Assembly (NCBI RefSeq): GCF_037975245.1
Contig: NC_092569.1
Span: 2,521,501-2,581,500 of the forward strand
DNA length: 60,000 nt
Reading direction: 5' to 3'
Origin: Apostichopus japonicus
Taxonomy: Eukaryota > Echinodermata > Holothuroidea > Aspidochirotida > Stichopodidae
Shown in pieces: positions 24,481-35,536 of this stretch. The translations under genes and the position numbers were made by a program. The notes beneath the pieces were generated by a model. It was given only the letters and a program-made list of their open reading frames with translations, was not told the DNA's origin and did no database searches. Position 1 is the stretch's first letter; every line of letters starts with the position of its first letter.

Positions 24481-24602
24481 GAGGTTTGCATTACTTCGAA
24501 GCAGTTATTAAAGTACACCAAGTCTACCAACTAACAAATATCTGAGCTAGATCTGAAGAGATAGAAAAACCAGGACGAATTACCTCTAGAATCATTTACA
24601 AA

Positions 24603-27600
24603 ATGGTAAGTTTAGTATCATTTTTCTTTCTGATTCTTTTTCCCTGTATTTTTTTACTCGCCTTTCCCCTTTCTGTTTATTTTAATTCCTCAATCTTTTC
24701 TGTTTCATTTATCATTTTTAACTTTAAAAAATGGAGAGAAAGAACTAATAATTATTACTAACTTATTAATGTCAATTAGAACTAATTAATAATACTCATC
24801 ATGTCTATACTGAAAACTCATCTCTTCTGAAAAAAAAACTATCTATGTTTTGTCTCCAAATTTTAACTTACTGAATAATTAAATTAATGCTCCTTAAGCA
24901 CGTTTCGTGAGGATCTAACTCCCTAAAATCCCTCCCCCATCACCTTCATTTCCCGATCATCCCCAGATCCAGGGAGTTGTTCCATAACATCTCCCTGCCT
25001 GATCATACCCTCTCCCTCCCTTCGCTTGCCTTACCAATTAATTTCCTAAGCATACCAGAGTGTTCAGTTCTATACACTTAATTCTCACTGTGAAAGAAAA
25101 AGTTTGACAGTTCAAACTGACCATTATTCAACATTCTAGCATATTAGTGGGGAGGGAGGGGGTCTGTCATACTACAGAGGCCCTCTTACGTAGTCTTCGC
25201 TTATTAGGTACATTATCTACTTCTTTTCAATTGTTTGGAATGAGATTTGGGTATCTTTATAAACCATGGGATATAAATTGGAATTATACTCTTATCATAG
25301 TAACTTTCTGTGTTAAATTAAAGATTTCATATTTTAGCTATCAAAGCATGGGAATTTGCAAGGAATGTTATTTTGTAATAACAGCCTTTCAACAATTCAT
25401 TTAGGCATAGGCATGGGCATACTGATATATATATATATATATATATGTGTAGGCTATATATATGCTATATATAGATATATATAGGCTATATATAGGCTAT
25501 TTATATATAAATATATATATATATAGGCTATTTATATATATATATAAATATATATAGGCTATATATATATAGGCTATATATATTTCTATCTTTCTTTAAA
25601 TTGATCGTGTGTGCCTGAATCCTTTGTGTTGTTTTTTTTTCTAACTAGAATTGTCCCTGGTTAAGTCTCAATATTTGTTTGTTTTGGGGTTTTTTCATTG
25701 TTTAATAAAATACCATTGGGGGGGGGGGGAATTAAACAGCTACAGTTTTATATAAGAACCATTTGTATTGCTGGTTTGTTCCCCTTTATCTTATTATTTA
25801 TTTCTTAGGATATGTGAAGGGTCAGCAATGTGCACGTTTCCGTTTTGTTTAACCGCAATTTACATCACAAACAACACACAAGCACACACATACTCGCTTT
25901 GAGAGCAAATATTTTGTTGTTTGGTAGTTCCTGCACCCCCACTCACACCTCATTGAACAACCTATCAGTCACTAGCATTGTTCATTGATTTAACAATATA
26001 GCTTAAAATGTACCCTCGTACAATGTTTCCAAGCTTTTTTTCATGCAAACATGACCGTTTACTATCAAAGGGAAAAAAAATGAAATCAAAGAGGTATGAA
26101 TGGATTTTCCGAATATATATAGTCAGAACAAATTTTCAGGAACAGTTGGATTTCTTATGGAGCAATATTTTTGAATGGAAAATTCTTGTGATTTTTTGCA
26201 ATTTTCTTCGAACTGAGTGTATATGAGAGACAATCCCAAAGTTGAAGTTGCGATAACTAGGCAAGGGCGTAGGAACCGGGGGGCTGGGGGCGCCAGCCCC
26301 CCAGTGAAAAATATGGAGGGGCGGAAGTATCATTCCGCCCCCCCCCCTTCGCAAGTCAGAAAACCCCTTTTTCATTTCCAAATGAGAATAAAATATATTA
26401 AAAAAATTATATACAAAATGGAGTGGGTGGGTTGAAGTGTGCTATACTGCACCAAATTGCATATGAGGCCACCTGGAAATGCACAAAAAAATTGCAGAGG
26501 GGGACACCCCTCCCCTTAGACCCCTCCCACAGGTCGGCCATCAGTCTTCAGCCCCCCCCCCCACTCAAAAGTACCTTCCTACGCCAATGTAACTAGGTAA
26601 TATTTGGAGAAAAAAAATGATGTCACCGTTGACATCCTGTTCAAGCTCATGTGGAACTATGCGGTTACGCCATTGCATTGAAACAAATCCGACTGAATTT
26701 AAATCTCAAAATATATGATTATCTTGAACATTGCGGGTTAGTCCACCCAGTTGCTATACTGCAGCATGATATCAGCAATAAATGAATAATTTTCCCAGTA
26801 TCGAGACCCGAAGCACAATAATAGCAATTATTTCGTTAATGGAGACAAAGATCTATTTGCATACTGTTATTGCTGAATATAAAGAAAAGCCGGTTTCAAG
26901 TTAAGTGGTTTTGATGAGAATAATAGTCACAGTAACAGCGGATTAACGTCATGCCTATTCACAATCCAGATCACTATGGTGATTTAGAGAGAAAAAAATG
27001 TCAGAAAAGGGGGGAAGCTTTTGGGGATTTTTTTCTTTTTTGGTTTAGGCCTATGGTATCCGTTTTTATAAAGGTCAATGCAAAATGAATACACCTTACA
27101 TCATCAAGTGTTCAATCGTTTCGTTTTGTCCTTTCTTGGAACGCCGTGTGTACCATAAATGCACCTTATGAAGCAAGTATTCACAATAATAGCGTGCATG
27201 ACTAACCATGCCAACTAGCCTAACATGATAGCTGTCACTCAATCAATGCTAAGTTGGAACTTCAAAACAAGTATTCACAGTAATAGCGTGTAAGACACAT
27301 CGATTACTTAACTGATGTGCAGGCCAGCTAGCCTAACATGATAGCTGTCACGCAATCAATGCTAAGTTTAAACTCCCAAAAAAAGTAGGCCTGTTCACAA
27401 TAATAGCGTGCTGGGCACACCAGTTACTTTACTGATGTGTAGGCCAGCTGTCCTGAACAGGGTTCAACTTTTGAGTAAAAAATAGTAAACATTTTAGATA
27501 AAATGTCGTAATTTTCTCTGTTCCATCCGGGTCTCTGTAGCATATACACTGAATAAAATTATTCTCGGGAAGGTCCCCAAATTGGCCACTGGTTCCCCCC

Positions 27601-28235
27601 CCCCCCATTTTTGTGATACTTCCGTACCCCCACTGATATATTTCCTATTCTTCTTTCATATTTTTGTAAACGCCGTTTGTTATCCTGCTTAGGTATATGT
27701 GTTTATCCCTCTTCTTTTCTATCTCTCTCTCTTTTCACATATATAGAGGTTTCTATGTCTGTTTGCACTGGTTTCTCTGGCCGTAGCAGCTACCGTGCCA
27801 TTTAACATTTCCGAGGAGGCCATAATGTCGTCCATCCATCGGCTAGCAGGAATGGATCTTCAAGATCTAGATTTACCACTAGAAGAGCAATTATCCCAGT
27901 TGCAAGATTGGTTGGAAGCAGAGAAAGATAAATTCGATTGTTTTGACAAAGTCTCCACTTCGAATTCATCCCACCACAGCAGAGACTACCAACAAGGCAT
28001 ATGCAGCTGGCGAAACGTGGCGCACCGTGATGGTAACAGACTACCACACGTCATTCATCGCGCTGTTTGTCTCTGCGAGGACTGTTCAAGATCAGGATCC
28101 TCCGGCATCCAATGGGGATGTCAGGAGGTACTGAGACCAATGAGGGTGGCTCGTCGCACTTCAGAAGACGGCCCCTTTTTTATCGATGTTGAGTTAGTCC
28201 CCACTGCATGTGTATGCAGAGGGACAGAAGAGTAG
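24603..28235 (+). CDS. Secreted IL-17-family cytokine, two exons
   Basis: Exon 1 contributes only the ATG (24603-24605, context ACAAAATGG), directly followed by donor GTAAGT. Exon 2 is 27747-28235 (acceptor after CACATATATAG), giving 163 aa. MRFLCLFALVSLAVAA is a signal peptide. The mature part starts with a charged, helical pro-like segment (24-65), then the IL-17 domain at 85-158: CSW at 87-89 (the CPW position), RLPHVIHRAVCLCEDC at 99-114 (the family signature: Arg-x-Pro-x-x-Ile-x-x-Ala-x-Cys-x4-Cys), VARR at 135-138 (VLRR position) and FIDVELVPTACVC at 146-158 (the C-terminal Cys-x-Cys). The four canonical Cys map to 109, 114, 156 and 158. Additional Cys are at 66, 87, 111 and 126, giving eight in the mature protein. 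IL-17 proteins signal as dimers through IL-17 receptors and are expanded in echinoderms and molluscs as mucosal immune cytokines. Which paralogue this is cannot be told. Confidence 0.88.
25424..25583. repeat. (TA)n minisatellite with regular GGC interruptions
   Basis: TATATA runs are interrupted by TATAGGCTATA. It lies in the intron of the IL-17-like gene. The design matches the TA/TTGCC array at 5.9-6.3 kb. Confidence 0.93.
26254..26597 (+). mobile_element. Non-autonomous hAT-type MITE with 8-bp target-site duplication
   Basis: The 328-bp element at 26262-26589 has imperfect terminal inverted repeats CAAGGGCGTAGGAA and (right end, reversed) CATTGGCGTAGGAA. It is flanked on both sides by TAACTAGG (26254-26261 and 26590-26597). 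An 8-bp duplication plus a CA..GGGCG terminus is the hallmark of the hAT superfamily. A subterminal hairpin of 10 bp (GGGGGGCTGG at 26278-26287 with CCAGCCCCCC at 26293-26302) is present. There is no transposase. It sits inside the intron of the IL-17-like gene. Confidence 0.85.
27174..27455 (+). repeat. Three-copy tandem repeat of about 95-120 bp
   Basis: TTCACAATAATAGCGTG recurs near 27180, 27274 (one change) and 27394, and GCCTAACATGATAGCTGTCA recurs at about 27218 and 27331, with unit lengths varying by small indels. Located in the intron about 300 bp before the coding exon of the IL-17-like gene. Confidence 0.8.
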
Positions 28236-28321
28236 CTAACATCTAGTCAGCGTGAAGGGTGTGTTTGGGAAAGGGGACGCGGTGGGTGGGTTGGATGGGT
28301 TATGAAAGTGAACCAGCGTCA

Positions 28322-28327
28322 AATAAA
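28322..28327 (+). terminator. Poly(A) signal of the IL-17-like gene
   Basis: AATAAA lies 87 nt after the stop codon. A further A-rich cluster with AATAAA motifs lies near 28880-28905 and could be an alternative. Confidence 0.6.
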
Positions 28328-28350
28328 TTGACACAGAGCAGCGTAGGAGT

Positions 28351-28496
28351 ATAGATAGACAGACAGACAGACAGACGGACGGACGGGCGGGCGGGCGGGT
28401 GGGTGGGCGGACGGACGGACGGACGGACGGACGGACAGACAGGCAGGCAGGTAGGCAGTCAGACAGGCATACAGACAGACAGACATATAGATATGT
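28351..28496 (+). repeat. Tetranucleotide array (GATA/CAGA/CGGA/CGGG) with a G-quadruplex core
   Basis: The array passes gradually from ATAG through ACAG and ACGG to CGGG/TGGG, then back through ACGG, CAGG and ACAG. Between 28385 and 28407 there are six GGG tracts separated by single bases. Open frames on the reverse strand (Pro/Arg/Ser/Val-rich) are spurious. Confidence 0.92.
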
Positions 28497-29019
28497 GTGT
28501 GTGTAATGAAACAGGCACCGGCACAGGACACACGGCATCTGTTCACACGATCTAAAGTAAATTATTTACAAAGTAATTTGTCAAATCTTCAAGGCAATTT
28601 ATCAAGATGAAAAATTGGTAAAAGGTAAAAGATTTCTTTTTACAATATTGCACGACTTTTGGGATGGATACACCGTCACGTGATATTTTCTGTACGTAAC
28701 AATGTACTAAAGTTATAAGATAAGGTAAGGAATAAAACTTTACCAAGTTTATGAAGAGTAATGATAGAGAAAGGTTTCTGATTATGTTACAAACTAATCT
28801 TAACACATTCTCTTTAATTTATATATTAGATTATTTGTGGTTTTGATTTTGATCCTCGAAATTTTATCATTTGTATTGTTGAAATAAAAAATAAATAAAA
28901 AATATAGTGGCGTGTATAAAGATGGCCGGGTTTGTTGTCACTCCCTTTCCCAGCACCATAGGGTGGGGTTCAGTCGGGGAATTATTTCAAAATTCATAAG
29001 TATTAATTATATATAATTA
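28497..29019. other. Spacer between the cytokine gene and the satellite
   Basis: AT-rich DNA, no gene seen. It ends in (AT)-rich sequence near 29,000-29,018, after which satellite homology starts. Confidence 0.5.
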
Positions 29020-30995
29020 TTGCCAACGACGAAGAATTTGGGCCAAAAAATGAAAGTTCTAAAATTCCTATCAGGGTACGTTAAACGGACTCCTCGCACC
29101 CAAGTACACACTTCTAATGAGAACAAAAGTGGCATTCGACGAAGTTTTAGTCATTTAAATCCGATTAGAAATGACGTCAAGATATGGTTATTAAATTTCA
29201 TTTTTCCACCAAAATCTCAGTGTTTTTACTACTCTTATCACCTGGAGAGGAATCAAAAGGGCGCCACACACCGCAGATACAATTTTGGGAAGAATTATAA
29301 AAGTCGTGATTTTGGCCAAAATCGAGCAAAATCATAAGGGTATATATAGCCTTACAAAATTGCCTAATTTCGGCCAAAAATCAATGTTCTCAAATTTCTC
29401 TCAGAATACTTATACGGATTCCCAGAACCCAAATAAACGCTTCTCTCGTGACAAGAGTGGAATTCGACGAAGTTTTAGTCATTTAAAATTAATATGAAAT
29501 GACGTCAGGATATGGTTTATTAATTTCATTTTTCCACCAAAATATGACTGCTTATACTACTTTTATCACCTGGAAAGGAATCAAAAGGGCGCCACACACC
29601 GCAGGTACAATTTTGGGAAGAATTAAAAAAGTCGTGATTTTGGCCAAAATCATAAGGGTATAGCCTTACAAAATTGCCAAATTTCGGCCAAAAATCAATG
29701 TTCTCAAATTTCTCTCAGGATACTTATAGGGACTCCCAGAACCGAAATAAACGCTTCTCTCGAGACAAAAGTGGAATTCGACGAAGTTTTAGTCATTTAA
29801 AATTAATATGAAATGACGTCAGGATATGGTTTATTAATTTCATTTTTCCACCAAAATATGACTGCTTATATTATTTTATCACCTGGAAAGGAATCAAAAG
29901 GGCGCCACACACCGCAGGTACAATTTTGGGAAGAATAAAAAAAGTCGTGATTTTGGCCAAAATCGAATAAAATCATAAGGGCCTTACAAAATTGCCTAAT
30001 TTCGGCCAAAAATCAATGTTCTCAAATTTCTCTCAGGATACTTATACGGATTCCCAAAACCGAAATAAGCGCTTCTCTCGTGACAAAAGTGAAATTCGAC
30101 GAAGTTTTAGTCATTTAAAATTAATATGAAATGACGTCAGGATATGGTTTATTAATTTCATTTTTCCACCAAAATATGACTGCTTATACTTACTTTTATC
30201 ACCTGGAAAGGAATCAAAAGGGCGCCACACACCGCAGGTACAATTTTGGGAAGAATTAAAAAAGTCGTGATTTTGGCCAAAATCGAGCAAAATCATAAGG
30301 GTATAGCCTTACAAAATTGCCAAATTTCGGCCAAAAATGAAAGTTCTCAAATATCTCTCAGAATACTTATGCGGATTCCCAGAACCGAAATAAACGCTTC
30401 TCTCGTGACAAAAGAGGAATTCGACGAAGTTTTAGTCATTTAAAATTAATATGAAATGACGTCAGGATATGGTTTATTAATTTCATTTTGCCACCAAAAT
30501 GTGACTGCTTATACTTACTTTTATTACATGGAGAGGAATCAAAAGGGCGCCACACACCGCAGGTACAATTTTGGGAAGAATTAAAAAAGTCGTGATTTTG
30601 GCCAAAATCGAGCAAAATCATAAGGGCCTTACAAAATTGCCTAATTTCGGCCAAAAATCAATGTTCCCAAATTTCTCTCAGAATACTTATACGGATTCCC
30701 AAAACCGAAATAAGCGCTTCTCTCGTGACAAAAGTGGAATTCGACGAAGTTTTAGTCATTTAAAATTAATATGAAATAACGTCAGGATATGGTTTATTAA
30801 TTTCATTTTTCCACCAAAATATGACTGCTTATACTTACTTTTATCACCTGGAAAGGAATCAAAAGGGCGCCACACACCGCAGGTACAATTTTGGGAAGAA
30901 TTAAAAAAGTCGTGATTTTGGCCAAAATCATAAGGGTATAGCCTTACAAAATTGCCAAATTTCGGCCAAATATGAAAGTTCTCAAATTTTTCTCA
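29020..30995 (-). repeat. Satellite array, left arm (inverted orientation), about six units
   Basis: About six units of 314-328 bp, read as the reverse complement of the main array. The TGACGTCA marker is at 29172, 29500, 29814, 30132 and 30457, and is mutated (TAACGTCA) at about 30777. The first unit is the most diverged, with fading homology at 29,020-29,100, as expected at an array edge. The left arm has its own diagnostic variant: TTTAAAATTAATATGAAATG where the main array has TTTCAATTTGATATGAAATG. Confidence 0.93.
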
Positions 30996-33900
30996 ATCAC
31001 GACTTTTTTTAATTCTTCCCAAAATTGTACCTGCGGTGTGTGGCGCCCTTTTGATTCCTTTACAGGTGATCAGAGCAGAATAAACAGTCACATTTCGGTG
31101 AAAAGTGACATTTAAAAACCATATCTTGACGTCATTTCATATCAAATTGAAATGACTAAACCTTCCTCGAATTCTACTTTTGTCACGCGAGAAGCGTTTA
31201 TTTGGGTTCTGGGAATCCCTACAAGTATCCTGAGAGAAATTTGAGAACTTTCATATTTGGCCGAAATTTGGCAATTTTGTAAGGCTATACCCATATGAAA
31301 TGACTAAAACTTCGTCGAATTCCACTTTGGTCACGCGAGAAGCGTTTATTTGGGTTCTGGGAATCCCTATAAGTATCCTGAGAGAAATTTGAGAACTTTC
31401 ATTTTTGGCCGAAATTTGGCAATTTTGTAAGGCTATACCCTTATGATTTTATTCGATTTTGGCCAAAATCACGACTTTTTTTAATTCTTCCCAAAATTGT
31501 ACCTGCGGTGTGTGGCGCCCTTTTGATTCCTTTCCAGGTGATCAGAGCAGAATAAACAGTCACATTTCGGTGAAAAGTGACATTTAAAAACCATATCTTG
31601 ACGTCATTTCATATCAAATTGAAATGACTAAAACTTCGTCGAATTCCACTTTTGTCACGTGAGAAGCGTTGATTTGGGTTCTGGGAATCCCTATAAGTAT
31701 CCTGAGAGAAATTTGAGAACTTTCATTTTTGGCCGAAATTTGGCAATTTTGTAAGGCCCTTATGGTTTTATTCGATTTTGGCCAAAATCACGACTTTTTT
31801 TAATTCTTCCCAAAATTGTACCTGCGGTGTGTGGCGCCCTTTTGATTCCTTTACAGGTGATAAAAGTAGTATAAACAGTCATATTTTGGTGGAAAATTGA
31901 AATTATTAACCATATCTTGACGTCATTTCATATCAAATTGAAATGACTAAAACTTCCTCGAATTCCACTTTTGTCACGCGAGAAGCGTTTATTTGGGTTC
32001 TGGGAATCCCTATAAGTATCCTGAGAGAAATTTGAGAACTTTCATTTTTGGCCGAAATTTGGCAATTTTGTAAGGCTATACCCTTATGATTTTGCTCGAT
32101 TTTGGCCAAAATCACGACTTTTTTCAATTCTTCCCAAAATTGTACCTGCGGTGTGTGGCGCCCTTTTGATTCCTTTCCAGGTGATCAAAGTAGATTAATC
32201 AGTCATATTTTGGTGGAAAATTGAAATTAATAAACCATATCTTGACGTCATTTCATATCAAATTGAAATGACTAAAACTTCGTCGAATTCCACTTTTGTC
32301 ACGTGAGAAGCGTTTATTTGGGTTCTGGGAATCCCTATAAGTATCCTGAGAGAAATTTGAGAACTTTCATCTTTGGCCGAAATTTGGCAATTTTGTAAGG
32401 CTATATATACCCTCATGATTTTATTCGATTTTGGCCAAAATCACGACTTTTTTTTAATTCTTCCCAAAATTGTACCTGCGGTGTGTGGCGCCCTTTTGAT
32501 TCCTTTACAGGTGATAAAAGTAGTATAAACAGTCATATTTTGGTGGAAAATTGAAATTAATAAACGATATCTTGACGTCATTTCATATCAAATTGAAATG
32601 ATTAAAACTTCGTCGAATTCCACTTTTGTCACGCGAGAAGCGTTTATTTGGGTTCTGGGAATCCCTATAAGTATCCTGAGAGAAATTTGAGAACTTTCAT
32701 TTTTGGCCGAAGTTTGGCAATTTTGTAAGGCCCTTATGGTTTTATTCGATTTTGGCCAAAATCACGACTTTTTTTAATTCTTCCCAAATTTGTACCTGCG
32801 GTGTGTGGCGCCCTTTTGATTCCTTTACAGGTGATAAAAGTACTATAAACAGTCATATTTTGGTGGAAAATTGAAATTATTAACCATATCTTGAAGTCAT
32901 TTCATATCAAATTGAAATGACTAAAACTTCCTCGAATTCCACTTTTGTCACGTGAGAAGCGTTTATTTGGGTTCTGGGAATCCCTATAAGTATCCTGAGA
33001 GAAATTTGAGAACTTTCATTTTTGGCCGAAATTTGGCAATTTTGTAAGGCTATACCCTTATGATTTTATTCGATTTTTTGATTATGAGTTTGATTTTGAT
33101 TTTATTCGATTTTGGCCAAAATCACGACTTTTTTAATTCTTCCCAAAATTGTACCTGCGGTGTGTGGCGCCCTTTTGATTCCTTTCCAGGTGATCAGAGC
33201 AGAATAAACAGTCACATTTCGGTGAAAATTGAAATTAATAAACCATATCTTGACGTCATTTCATATCAAATTGAAATGATTAAAACTTCCTCGAATTCCA
33301 CTTTTGTCACGTGAGAAGCGTTGATTTCGGTTCTGGGAATCCCTATAAGGATCCTGAGAGAAATTTGAGAACTTTCATTTTTGGCCGAAACTTGGCAATT
33401 TTGTAAGGCTATACCCATATGAAATGACTAAAACTTCGTCGAATTCCACTTTGGTCACGCGAGAAGCGTTTATTTGGGTTCTGGGAATCCCTATAAGTAT
33501 CCTGAGAGAAATTTGAGAACTTTCATTTTTGGCCGAAATTTGGCAATTTTGTAAGGCTATACCCTTATGATTTTATTCGATTTTGGCCAAAATCACGACT
33601 TTTTTTAATTCTTCCCAAAATTGTAGCTGCGGTGTGTGGCGCCCTTTTGATTCCTTTACAGGTGATCAAAGTAGATTAATCAGTCATATTTTGGTGGAAA
33701 ATTGAAATTATTAACCATATCTTGACGTCATTTCATATCAAATTGAAATGACTAAAACTTCCTCGAATTCCACTTTTGTCACGCGAGAAGCGTTTATTTG
33801 GGTTCTGGGAATCCCTATAAGTATCCTGAGAGAAATTTGAGAACTTTCATTTTTGGCCGAAATTTGGCAATTTTGTAAGGCTATACCCTTATGATTTTAT

Positions 33901-34049
33901 TCGATTTTGGCCAAAATCACGACTTTTTTTAATTCTTCCTAAAATTGTACCTGCGTTGTGTGTGGCGCCATTTTGATTCCTTTACAGGTGATAAAAGTAG
34001 TATAAACAGTCATATTTTGGTGGAAAATTGAAATTAATAAACCATATCT

Positions 34050-34079
34050 TGACGTCATTTCATATCAAATTGAAATGAC
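34050..34079. promoter_or_regulatory. CRE palindrome and 9-bp inverted repeat (example; present in nearly every satellite unit)
   Basis: TGACGTCA at 34050-34057 is a full CREB/ATF consensus. It overlaps a perfect inverted repeat: GTCATTTCA (34054-34062), 8-nt spacer, TGAAATGAC (34071-34079). The same arrangement repeats through the array; rare units have a broken site (TGAAGTCA near 32892, TAACGTCA near 30777). The sequence match is certain, but binding is unknown. Confidence 0.6.
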
Positions 34080-34229
34080 TAAAACTTCCTCGAATTCCAC
34101 TTTTGTCACGCGAGAAGCGTTTATTTGGGTTCTGGGAATCCCTATAAGTATCCTGAGAGAAATTTGAGAACTTTCATTTTTGGCCGAAATTTGGCAATTT
34201 TGTAAGGCTATACCCTTATGATTTTATTC

Positions 34230-34245
34230 GATTTTGGCCAAAATC
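34230..34245. repeat. 16-bp perfect palindrome at the satellite unit boundary (example)
   Basis: GATTTTGGCCAAAATC recurs in almost every unit. A second, imperfect GGCC-centred palindrome (TTTTTGGCCGAAA) lies about 60 bp upstream in each unit. Confidence 0.85.
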
Positions 34246-35536
34246 ACGACTTTTTTTAATTCTTCCCAAAATTGTACCTGCGGTGTGTGGCGCCATTTTG
34301 ATTCCTTTACAGGTGATAAAAGTAGTATAAACAGTCATATTTTGGTGGGAAATTGAAATTAATAAACCATATCTTGACGTCATTTCATATCAAATTGAAA
34401 TGACTAAAACTTCCTCGAATTCCACTTTTGTCACGCGAGAAGCGTTTATTTGGGTTCTGGGAATCCCTATAAGTATCCTGAGAGAAATTTGAGAACTTTC
34501 ATTTTTGGCCGAAATTTGGCAATTTTGTAAGGCTATACCCTTATGATTTTATTCGATTTTGGCCAAAATCACGACTTTTTTTAATTCTTCCCAAAATTGT
34601 ACCTGCGTTGTGTGTGGCGCCATTTTGATTCCTTTACAGGTGATAAAAGTAGTATAAACAGTCATATTTTGGTGGGAAATTGAAATTAATAAACCATATC
34701 TTGACGTCATTTCATATCAAATTGAAATGATTAAAACTTCCTCGAATTCCACTTTTGTCACGCGAGAAGCGTTTATTTGAGTTCTGGGAATCCCTATAAG
34801 TATCCTGAGAGAAATTTGAGAACTTTCATTTTTGGCCGAAATTTGGCAATTTTGTAAGGCTATACCCTTATGATTTTGCTCGATTTTGGCCAAAATCACG
34901 ACTTTTTTCAATTCTTCCCAAAATTGTACCTGCGGTGTGTGGCGCCCTTTTGATTCCTTTACAGGTGATCAAAGTAGATTAATCAGTCATATTTTGGTGG
35001 AAAATTGAAATTATTAACCATATCTTGACGTCATTTCATATCAAATTGAAATGACTAAAACTTCGTCGAATTCCACTTTTGTCACGTGAGAAGCGTTTAT
35101 TTGGGTTCTGGGAATCCCTATAAGTATCCTGAGAGAAATTTGAGAACTTTCATTTTTGGCCGAAATTTGGCAATTTTGTAAGGCTATACCCTTATGATTT
35201 TATTCGATTTTGGCCAAAATCACGACTTTTTTTAATTCTTCCCAAAATTGTACCTGCGGTGTGTGGCGCCCTTTTGATTCCTTTACTGGTGATAAAAGTA
35301 GATTAATCAGTCATATTTTGGTGGGAAATTGAAATTAATAAACCATATCTTGACGTCATTTCATATCAAATTGAAATGACTAAAACTTCCTCGAATTCCA
35401 CTTTTGTCACGCGAGAAGCGTTTATTTGAGTTCTGGGAATCCCTATAAGTATCCTGAGAGAAATTTGAGAACTTTCATTTTTGGCCGAAATTTGGCAATT
35501 TTGTAAGGCTTATGATTTATTCGATTTTTTAGGCTT

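Noticed and set aside
28236-28546. Reverse-strand Pro/Arg/Ser/Val-rich frames
   Set aside because: They fall in the tetranucleotide array and its flanks, and show no conserved features.
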